Shown here: positions 40,185 to 46,656 of the stretch, in pieces
Numbering within the stretch: the stretch's first letter is position 1
Layout of the letters: every line of letters begins with the position of its first letter
Origin: an uncultured Riemerella sp.
GTDB lineage: Bacteria > Bacteroidota > Bacteroidia > Flavobacteriales > Weeksellaceae
NCBI GenBank assembly: GCA_938037185.1
Contig: CALHQK010000009.1
Span: 1-46,656, forward strand
Direction of reading: 5' to 3'
DNA: 46,656 nucleotides
Translations under genes and position numbers: made by a program
The notes under the pieces: generated by a model
Databases searched by the model: none
What the model was told of the DNA's origin: nothing
Seen by the model: only the letters and a program-made list of their open reading frames with translations

Positions 40185-41627
40185 GTGGAGAAGAAGTACA
40201 TAGATGAAACACGCCAAGGCGAAGCCTATGCAATCGCAGACCTTGATGGAAATACGAAAAAACTTTTTTTGGAAAGCTATGGTTGTCAGATGAATTTTTC
40301 TGACTCCGAAATTGTAGCCTCTATTTTACAAAAAAATGGCTACAATACTACTACAGTTTTGGAGGAAGCCGACTTGATTTTACTTAATACCTGCTCAGTT
40401 CGGGAAAAAGCAGAGCAGACGGTAAGAATGCGACTTTCACAGTTCAAAACGCTAAAGAAAACAAAGCCAAGCCTCACCGTAGGTGTTTTAGGATGTATGG
40501 CGGAGCGATTGAAAACCAAACTCTTGGAAGAAGAACATTTGGTGGATTTGGTCGTAGGGCCAGATGCCTACCGAGACCTGCCAAACCTTTTGAAAGAAAC
40601 TTCAGAAGGGCGAGATGCCATCAATGTGATGCTTTCCAAAGAAGAAACTTATGCCGACATCAGTCCTGTGCGTCTGAGCGGAAATGGCGTAACTGCTTTC
40701 GTGACGATTACGCGTGGATGCGACAATATGTGTACTTTCTGCATCGTGCCTTTCACTCGTGGAAGGGAAAGAAGCCGAGATCCTCATTCTATTATCAACG
40801 AGTGCAAAGAACTTTGGGAAAATGGTTATAAGGAAATCACACTCCTTGGGCAGAATGTAGATTCCTACCTTTGGTATGGTGGCGGTGCGAAAAAGGATTT
40901 TGACAAAGCTTCCGAGATGCAAAAGGCAACTGCCCTGCATTTTGCACAACTGCTGGAAATGGTAGCACAGGCCGTTCCTGAGATGAGAATTCGTTTTGCG
41001 ACTTCCAATCCGCAGGATATGAGTCTGGATGTCTTCCGTATGATGGCAAAATATGACAACATTTGTAAATATGTGCATTTGCCAGTACAAAGCGGAAGCG
41101 ATAACATGCTGAAAGCCATGAACCGCCAGCACACCCGCCAAGAATATTTAGATCTAATAAAAGAAGCGAAAAAAATCGTTCCAGATATTGCTTTTTCTCA
41201 GGATATTATGGTCGGTTTCTGCGGAGAAACAGAGCAGGACCACCAAGATACACTTTCCCTAATGAGAGAAGTGGAATACGACTATGGTTATATGTTCGCC
41301 TATTCAGAAAGACCTGGAACGCCTGCGCACAAGAAGATGAAGGACGATGTCCCAGCCGATGTAAAACAACGCAGACTCTCCGAGGTGATTGCCTTGCAGG
41401 GCGAACTTTCCACCATGAGAATGAAAGGATATGTAGGCAAAACCCATGAGGTACTGATAGAAGGAACTTCCAAAAAAGACCCTAACCAATGGAGAGGCCG
41501 AAATTCCCAAAATGTAGTAGTAGTTTTTGACAAACAAGAGGGCCAGAAAATAGGTGATACAGTCTCTGTATATGCCTACGACAGCACACAGGGAACGCTG
41601 ATTGGAAGGGTGGTTCAGATTATTTAA
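40185..41627 (+). CDS. miaB: tRNA-2-methylthio-N6-dimethylallyladenosine synthase
   Basis: MiaB adds a methylthio group to i6A37 of tRNAs that read UNN codons, using two iron-sulfur clusters and SAM. The 480-residue product has the N-terminal cluster cysteines in LESYGCQMNFSDSE (Cys34), LLNTCSVREKAEQ and VGVLGCMAERLK. The radical SAM motif is RGCDNMCTFCIVPFTRGRER, and a C-terminal TRAM domain covers about residues 410-478. The start is a GTG at 40185. An ATG two bases earlier is in another frame, and no in-frame ATG comes before the conserved region. Confidence 0.97.
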   Translation: MEKKYIDETRQGEAYAIADLDGNTKKLFLESYGCQMNFSDSEIVASILQKNGYNTTTVLEEADLILLNTCSVREKAEQTVRMRLSQFKTLKKTKPSLTVGVLGCMAERLKTKLLEEEHLVDLVVGPDAYRDLPNLLKETSEGRDAINVMLSKEETYADISPVRLSGNGVTAFVTITRGCDNMCTFCIVPFTRGRERSRDPHSIINECKELWENGYKEITLLGQNVDSYLWYGGGAKKDFDKASEMQKATALHFAQLLEMVAQAVPEMRIRFATSNPQDMSLDVFRMMAKYDNICKYVHLPVQSGSDNMLKAMNRQHTRQEYLDLIKEAKKIVPDIAFSQDIMVGFCGETEQDHQDTLSLMREVEYDYGYMFAYSERPGTPAHKKMKDDVPADVKQRRLSEVIALQGELSTMRMKGYVGKTHEVLIEGTSKKDPNQWRGRNSQNVVVVFDKQEGQKIGDTVSVYAYDSTQGTLIGRVVQII

Positions 41628-41646
41628 TAATTACTATAAATTACAT

Positions 41647-43092
41647 ATGGAGACTATACAATTAAAAGATCTTATTGATAATTTAGTAAAACTCCCAAAA
41701 GAAAATGAGTGGGTTGAATTTAAACTAAATTTTCACTCTTTTGATGAAATTGGAGAAAGAATATCCGCTTTGTCTAATGGGGCGTGTATAAATAACCAAA
41801 ATTTTGGTTATTTAGTCTTTGGTGTTGAAGACAACACTCATAAAATACTGGGAACAACATTTAGTGCAAAAAAAGAAAAAAAGGGGGGAGAAGATTTTGA
41901 ACACTGGCTAATAATGAGATTAAGTCCAAGAATTGATTTTGAAATTCATGAGTTTAACTATGATGAAAATAAAAAAAATTGTCTATTTATAATTCCTGCA
42001 GCAAAAAACCAACCTGTAGATTTTTACCATAAATCATATATTAGAGTGGGTTCTATAACTAGACGCCTCTCTGATTTCCCAGAAAAACAAGCTAAAATTT
42101 GGAGAAAAGAAACTGTCTCCTTTGAAAAAGAAATAGCTAAGAGTAATCTTAATATTTCTGATATTTTTAAGTTTTTAAATACAGAATTGTATTTTGATTT
42201 AATGAAAATTCCGTATCCTTCCAATCAAGAAGGAGTTATTGAAAAATTTGTAGAAGAGGGGATTGTTTTAAAGGATAAGTTATACTCAATCTCAAAATTG
42301 GGAGCTATTCTTTTTGCAAAAAATTTAAAAGAATTTGAAAATATTAATAGAAAATCTATTCGAGTAATTGTTTATAAAGGCAAAAATAAAGTTGAGACAG
42401 AAAGAGAACTAATAGGAACTAAAGGATATGCTGTGGGGTTTGAAGGGCTTGTTGATTGGATAAACAGTCAGTTACCAGCTAATGAGGAAATTGGAAAAGT
42501 ATTGCGTACTGATTCTAGAATGTATCCTGAAATAGCCATTAGAGAATTAATAGCCAATGCTCTCATTCATCAAGATTTTACAGTAAAAGGATTCCCAATG
42601 ATTGAAATATTTTCTGATCGTATTGAAATATCAAATCCAGGAACTCCATTAGTTACTCCCGATAGATTTATAGATGCATATATATCAAGGAATGATAACC
42701 TTGCTGACTTAATGAGACGAATGGGATTTTGTGAGGAGAAAGGAAGTGGATTAGATAAAGTTATTTTTTATAATGAATTATATCAACTTCCTCCAATAAA
42801 TATTATTGATTCAGACAATAGAACAAAAGTTGTTATTTATTCATACAAAAATCTAAATAATTTAGATAAAAAAGAGAAAATAAGGGCATGTTATCAACAT
42901 GCTGCCTTGAAATATGTATCTAATGAAAAAATGACAAACCAATCTTTAAGAGAAAGGTTCAATATAGATGATCACAATTATTCTATTGCTTCAAGAATTA
43001 TTGGGGACTCTTTAAAAGAAGGAGTTATAAAAGATGACAACCCTGAAAATAAATCAAAAAAATTTGCAAAATATATTCCTTATTGGGCATAG
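41647..43092 (+). CDS. AlbA_2 (Schlafen-type) domain / ATPase regulator-like protein
   Basis: A 481-residue protein of the COG2865-like class. The AlbA_2 domain spans about residues 10-140: ENEWVEFKLNFHSFDEIGER and GYLVFGVEDNTHKILGTT. It is followed by a GHKL-type ATPase segment with RELIANALIHQDFTVKGFP, IEISNPGTPLVTPDRF and EEKGSGLDKVIFYNEL. A winged-helix-like end has NQSLRERFNIDDHNYSIASR. Such proteins are putative transcription regulators and are common in mobile DNA and defence contexts. The gene is clearly more AT-rich than miaB and the sigma-54 gene around it, uses many ATA/AAA/TTA codons and interrupts an otherwise compact run, so I suspect horizontal acquisition. I use the ATG at 41647, not the upstream frame inside miaB. 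Confidence 0.85.
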   Translation: METIQLKDLIDNLVKLPKENEWVEFKLNFHSFDEIGERISALSNGACINNQNFGYLVFGVEDNTHKILGTTFSAKKEKKGGEDFEHWLIMRLSPRIDFEIHEFNYDENKKNCLFIIPAAKNQPVDFYHKSYIRVGSITRRLSDFPEKQAKIWRKETVSFEKEIAKSNLNISDIFKFLNTELYFDLMKIPYPSNQEGVIEKFVEEGIVLKDKLYSISKLGAILFAKNLKEFENINRKSIRVIVYKGKNKVETERELIGTKGYAVGFEGLVDWINSQLPANEEIGKVLRTDSRMYPEIAIRELIANALIHQDFTVKGFPMIEIFSDRIEISNPGTPLVTPDRFIDAYISRNDNLADLMRRMGFCEEKGSGLDKVIFYNELYQLPPINIIDSDNRTKVVIYSYKNLNNLDKKEKIRACYQHAALKYVSNEKMTNQSLRERFNIDDHNYSIASRIIGDSLKEGVIKDDNPENKSKKFAKYIPYWA

Positions 43093-43097
43093 CCGTT

Positions 43098-43183
43098 TAT
43101 GTGATGGTTATGTGATAAGCAACTGTATCCATAGTTGTAAACTGTTGATAATCAACAATTTCGTTATGTGATGGCTATGTGAT
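43098..43183. promoter_or_regulatory. Operator-like cluster of TATGTGAT repeats and a palindrome
   Basis: TATGTGAT occurs at 43098-43105, 43109-43116, 43165-43172 and 43176-43183. These form two pairs with an 11-bp step, giving a near-identical 20-bp direct repeat 67 bp apart. Between them lie a perfect palindrome TGTTGAT-A-ATCAACA (43143-43157) and AACTGT repeated at 43121 and 43140. This 106-bp gap separates the AlbA_2 gene from the sigma-54 activator and ends 15 bp before the activator's ATG. It could be a binding region for either protein, or a junction of an inserted segment. Confidence 0.6.
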
Positions 43184-43198
43184 AAAATTATTTTAATT

Positions 43199-44479
43199 AT
43201 GTCTGACTTACAAAACATAAAAAACCGTTTCGGTATTATCGGAAATTATCCTGCGCTAAACAGAGCGCTGGAAAAAGCGATACAAGTGGCTCCTACGGAT
43301 ATTTCGGTTTTGGTCATCGGAGAAAGTGGTACAGGGAAGGAATTTATCCCAAAAATCATCCACTCCGAATCCAAGCGCAAGCACCAGCCCTACATCGTGG
43401 TAAACTGCGGTGCTATCCCAGAGGGAACGATAGATTCGGAGCTTTTCGGGCATGAGAAGGGTGCTTTTACGGGAGCAACCAGCACGAGAAAAGGTTATTT
43501 CGAGGTGGCAGATGGCGGTACTATTTTTTTGGATGAGGTGGGCGAACTTCCTTTGCAGACGCAGGTTCGTTTGCTCCGTGTTTTGGAAAGTGGAGAATTT
43601 ATGAAAGTTGGTTCCTCGCAAATCCAAAAAACCAATGTAAGAATAGTAGCGGCAACGAATGTAAATATGATGAATGCCATTCAGGAAGGGAAATTCCGTG
43701 AAGATTTGTATTACAGACTAAATACCGTTCAGGTGGATATGCCGCCACTCCGCGAGAGAAAAGGCGATATTCATTTGCTCTTTAGAAAATTTGCCATTGA
43801 TTTTGCTGAAAAATACAGAATGCCAGAGCTAATCCTCACCGAAGATGCAGTGCGGTATTTAGAAGGCTATTCATTCCCTGGGAATGTCCGCCAGCTGAGA
43901 AATTTGGTGGAGCAAATGACCGTGGTGGAACAGAGCAGAACCATCAATGCGGAAAGACTTGCAGAATATATCCCTGCGGACAACAGACTTCCTGTGGTTT
44001 CTAATCATTCTAAATCAAATAATAATTCTGATTTCAGTTCGGAAAGGGAAATCATGTATAAAATTCTCTTCGATATGAGAAATGATATCAATGATTTGAA
44101 ATCTCTGACTTCGGAACTTATCAAAAACCGAGGAACAGGAGAATTCTCTATGCATGAACAGAATCTAATCAATAGAATTTACACGCCAGATGTATCATCA
44201 GCAAACCCTAGTTCACTCCTTTATTTCGAAACGCCGCCGGCAGAAATACAAAATCCGACCATCATCACAAGGTCTGATATGGAAAATTATAACAATATAG
44301 AGGACATAGAATTAGAAGAAGCTCAGCCAGAATCTTTATCTTTGCAGAATAATGAGCGAGACCTCATCATAAAAGCTTTGGAAAAACACAATGGAAGAAG
44401 AAACAAGGCGGCAGATGAACTCGGTATCTCGCAGAGAACACTTTATAGAAAGATAAAACAATATAATTTGGAAGACTGA
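43199..44479 (+). CDS. Sigma-54-dependent activator without a sensor domain
   Basis: A 426-residue enhancer-binding protein. The AAA+ domain starts almost at the N-terminus: Walker A IGESGTGKEF (residues 40-49), the sigma-54 contact loop GAFTGA (88-93), Walker B GGTIFLDEVGEL, and the arginine-finger region REDLYYRLNTVQVDMPPLRE. After a poorly conserved, probably flexible section (about 265-380) comes a Fis-type helix-turn-helix, NGRRNKAADELGISQRTLYR. No receiver, GAF or PAS domain is present, so control must come from expression level or a partner protein. Its stop shares one base with the lptE start, coupling it to lipopolysaccharide transport. Its targets are not visible here. Confidence 0.93.
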   Translation: MSDLQNIKNRFGIIGNYPALNRALEKAIQVAPTDISVLVIGESGTGKEFIPKIIHSESKRKHQPYIVVNCGAIPEGTIDSELFGHEKGAFTGATSTRKGYFEVADGGTIFLDEVGELPLQTQVRLLRVLESGEFMKVGSSQIQKTNVRIVAATNVNMMNAIQEGKFREDLYYRLNTVQVDMPPLRERKGDIHLLFRKFAIDFAEKYRMPELILTEDAVRYLEGYSFPGNVRQLRNLVEQMTVVEQSRTINAERLAEYIPADNRLPVVSNHSKSNNNSDFSSEREIMYKILFDMRNDINDLKSLTSELIKNRGTGEFSMHEQNLINRIYTPDVSSANPSSLLYFETPPAEIQNPTIITRSDMENYNNIEDIELEEAQPESLSLQNNERDLIIKALEKHNGRRNKAADELGISQRTLYRKIKQYNLED

Positions 44480-45009
44480 TGGGAAATTTTTTAACCAAAA
44501 TAAAACTAAAAATCGTCCTGATGACAGCTGCCATGGGAATAGCCCTTTCCTCGTGCTACAGCTTCACAGGGTCTTCGCTCAGTCCTGAGACGAAAACGAT
44601 TTTAATCAAAAATTTTCCGAACAATGCCGCTTTGGTAAATTCTGATTTGAGCCAAGATTTCACGATGGCATTACAAAATATGTTTTTGCAGAGAACCTCC
44701 CTCAAAGGAACTTCTGAAAACCCAGATATCCTGATAGAAGGCTATATCTCGGATTACAGCATCACGCCGACATCTATTTCTTCTACTACGATAGGGACAA
44801 CGGAGGCTGCACAAAACAAACTTACGATTACTGTACATGTAAATTATGAAAACAAAATAGAGCCTGAGAAAAACTTTAACAAAACTTTTTCTGGAGAGGC
44901 TACATTTAGTAGTGATTTGGATATCAATGCTATAGAAAGCAGCCAAGTACGAATAGTGAATGAAAGAATTATTAACCAGATTTTTAATGAAATTGTAGCA
45001 AATTGGTAA
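44479..45009 (+). CDS. lptE: LPS-assembly lipoprotein LptE
   Basis: LptE plugs the LptD translocon that places lipopolysaccharide in the outer leaflet of the outer membrane. The 176-residue protein has a signal peptide with a lipobox (GIALSSC), then CYSFTGSSLSPETKTILIKN, the typical Bacteroidetes opening. A beta-alpha fold follows with LVNSDLSQDFTMALQNMFLQ and DILIEGYISDYSITPTSIS. The ATG at 44479 shares its A with the stop of the sigma-54 gene (TGATG), and the stop overlaps the next start (TAATG). All three genes are therefore coupled. Confidence 0.9.
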   Translation: MGNFLTKIKLKIVLMTAAMGIALSSCYSFTGSSLSPETKTILIKNFPNNAALVNSDLSQDFTMALQNMFLQRTSLKGTSENPDILIEGYISDYSITPTSISSTTIGTTEAAQNKLTITVHVNYENKIEPEKNFNKTFSGEATFSSDLDINAIESSQVRIVNERIINQIFNEIVANW

Positions 45010-46656
45010 TGGAAACAAGAATAATAGACCTTATAAAAAACCCTGAAACTCTTAGGGTAGAGGATTTAAACTTATTGGAAACGGAAATAGAGAAATTCCC
45101 TTATATGCAGAGTTTGAGGGCTATTTATCTTTTGGGTGTTCATCGTTTTTATAATGAACATTTCCCAAAAGAATTGGCAAAAACGGCTGCCTATACGACA
45201 GACAAGAGAATTTTGTACAATTTGATTAACAAAACCAATGAAAACAGGGCTGCTGCCTTAGTAGAAAAGGCATTTCCTTTCAAAACAGAACTCACTACAA
45301 AAGCTCCTGAAATTCAAGAAACTAAAGTAGTAGAAACTCCTGTTCCTGCTGAAGAGGAAGTTGTGGAAAACACTGATTTGGTTATTGAAACACAATCCAC
45401 TGAAATCAGTGAACCTGTTTCTTTTGTAGAAGAAAATACAAACGAGGAACAAAAAGTAACAAATATTGAAACTCCTTCTATACCAGAAGTTTCGCCTGTA
45501 GAAGAAACTCAGTATAGCGCCTCTTCTCCAGAAAAAAGCGAGTATGAACAGAAGAAACTAGCCATTGATGAATACATTGCCGCTGAAATGGCAAAACTAA
45601 AATCTGGAGCAGCTATAGAGGAACCAGCTATCGCTGAAAAAGAGGAAAATATTGAAATAGCTGAAACTACTGAAACTACTGAAACTATTAACGAAACAGA
45701 AAAAGAAGAAGTTATAGTTGAAGAGGTTAAAGCTGAGGAAAGCTTACCAATAGAAACAGTAGAGGAAAGAGAGGTTGAGATTGAAACTGAACTTGTTGTT
45801 GAAACTGAAGAAGAGAGATTTTCCGCAGAAGAATTGGCTAGTCCAAGTACATTTAACCTGAAAAAGCCTAAAGAAACAACGATTGATTTCTATAACAGAA
45901 AACAAACTGGTTTCGTAGAGGAAACTTCTGCACAAAAATCAGTTGAAGAAAACAAGGTAAAAGAAACAACGGTTGATTTTTATACTAAAAAACAAGCAGA
46001 GCCAGTAGAGGAAGCTCCTGCACCAAAAGAGGATTTTTATTCAGCTGAAACAATTTCGGAAAGTTCAGCTAAAAACGAAGAAAGGGAAACTACTATTGAT
46101 TTTTACGCTAGAAAGCAAACCGAATCCGTAGAAGAAATTCCTGCGCAAAAAGAAGATTCTCATTCAGTTAAAACAACTTTGGAAAGTCCAACTGAAAACG
46201 AAGAAAGAGAAACAAATATTGATTTTTATACCAGAAAACAAACTGGCTTCGTAGAAGAAACTCCTGTGCAAAAAGAAAATCACTACTCTTCGGAAGAACC
46301 AGTTTCAGAAAGTTCAATTGAAAAAGAGGCAAAAGAAACAACTATTGATTTTTATGCTTCTAAAAAGGCAAATTCTGATGTTCAAGAAGAACAAACATCT
46401 TATTCGCCTGTGAATATTTATCAAAAACAAATAGACACCGAAAAAGAAGATGTAGCAAAAGTTTCTAATAATCCTATTCAGGAGGGAAATATTTCTACAA
46501 CGGAAGAAGCAACAAACAGTGAGAAACTAGAACCAAAGGCAGAAATAGAAACAGAAAAAGTTTCAGAAGTAGCGAAACCTACATCTAATAGCAATGTAAC
46601 TTCGTTCATTAGTACTTGGAAAAGCTGGCTAAAAATAGACCGTTCAGAAATCGTTA
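45009..46656 (+). CDS. Large acidic repeat-containing protein, cut by the window end
   Basis: An open frame of 549 codons from the ATG at 45009 (overlapping the lptE stop) with no stop before the window end, so it is partial. The first 90 or so residues look like a folded helical domain (METRIIDLIKNPETLRVEDL, then FPYMQSLRAIYLLGVHRFYN). The rest is low-complexity and very rich in Glu, Thr, Val and Lys. Five copies of an ETTIDFY-type motif occur from residue 288 on. Near the window end the sequence becomes ordered again (SNVTSFISTWKSWLKIDRSE). No signal peptide is seen, so it is probably cytosolic. It may be a scaffold-like TPR-class protein; the function is unknown. Confidence 0.85.
   Translation, partial: METRIIDLIKNPETLRVEDLNLLETEIEKFPYMQSLRAIYLLGVHRFYNEHFPKELAKTAAYTTDKRILYNLINKTNENRAAALVEKAFPFKTELTTKAPEIQETKVVETPVPAEEEVVENTDLVIETQSTEISEPVSFVEENTNEEQKVTNIETPSIPEVSPVEETQYSASSPEKSEYEQKKLAIDEYIAAEMAKLKSGAAIEEPAIAEKEENIEIAETTETTETINETEKEEVIVEEVKAEESLPIETVEEREVEIETELVVETEEERFSAEELASPSTFNLKKPKETTIDFYNRKQTGFVEETSAQKSVEENKVKETTVDFYTKKQAEPVEEAPAPKEDFYSAETISESSAKNEERETTIDFYARKQTESVEEIPAQKEDSHSVKTTLESPTENEERETNIDFYTRKQTGFVEETPVQKENHYSSEEPVSESSIEKEAKETTIDFYASKKANSDVQEEQTSYSPVNIYQKQIDTEKEDVAKVSNNPIQEGNISTTEEATNSEKLEPKAEIETEKVSEVAKPTSNSNVTSFISTWKSWLKIDRSEIV
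45870..46355 (+). repeat. Five in-frame ETTIDFY repeats in the partial CDS
   Basis: (K/R)ET(T/N)(I/V)DFYxxK(Q/K) begins at 45870, 45960, 46083, 46206 and 46332. Spacings are 90, 123, 123 and 126 bp. The 41-residue unit also includes xGFVEETPxQKE. Copies three and four are the most alike in DNA, so recent duplication is likely. Confidence 0.9.

Overview
The window looks like chromosomal DNA of a member of the Bacteroidota, class Flavobacteriia, most likely a Chryseobacterium/Elizabethkingia-like Weeksellaceae. The signs are AT-rich DNA, Bacteroidetes promoters (TTG, 18-21 bp, TAnnTTTG) in front of many genes, few Shine-Dalgarno sites, an OmpA with thrombospondin type 3 repeats, an L21 with a long C-terminal tail, and several flavobacterial secreted families. 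Almost everything is vegetative core genome. I see no tRNA, rRNA, prophage, transposase or CRISPR array.

Layout. 1-320: an intergenic array of eight 21-bp repeats. 317-6,770: a small cREC receiver-like protein, fumarase, a DUF2147 protein, an LTA-synthase-like sulfatase-fold enzyme, phosphatidylserine synthase, a DnaQ-like exonuclease and a universal stress protein. 6,880-10,320: a SufS-type cysteine desulfurase, a Gfo/Idh/MocA oxidoreductase, an unknown secreted protein and a small acidic protein. 10,320-14,370: metK behind a candidate SAM-II riboswitch, oxyR and glycyl-tRNA synthetase. 14,460-18,660: a secreted protein, a sugar permease, a DUF3810 membrane protein, a candidate small RNA and yebC. 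18,757-25,116, all on the minus strand: ompA, smpB, a glycosyltransferase, a Na+/H+ antiporter, an AstE/AspA-like hydrolase and ruvC.

25,117-26,510 has no gene that I believe. It holds a compound repeat locus: a 21-bp array, a 537-bp dyad-symmetric element with 22-bp perfect inverted ends, and a 43-bp array. It separates the divergent recombination genes ruvC and an AddA-like helicase-nuclease. Next come an MscS channel, then a minus-strand cluster (pgi, Sel1-repeat protein, folD, queE), a TonB_C-like protein, a DUF4349 lipoprotein, a secreted M48 protease, rplU-rpmA, lysA and miaB. After miaB lies an AT-rich AlbA_2/ATPase regulator gene that looks like an insertion. It is followed by a sigma-54 activator coupled to lptE and to a large acidic repeat protein that runs off the window.

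The most interesting observations are: (1) a SAM-II-like aptamer at the predicted 5' end of the metK transcript, followed by a long hairpin ending at the start codon; (2) a roughly 93-nt candidate RNA on the minus strand at 17,773-17,865 with its own promoter and a very good terminator; (3) three unrelated intergenic arrays that all have periods of 21 bp or about twice that; (4) an operator-like cluster between the AlbA_2 gene and the sigma-54 activator; and (5) an inverted repeat across the uspA promoter. All were found by reading only; no homology search or folding program was run.
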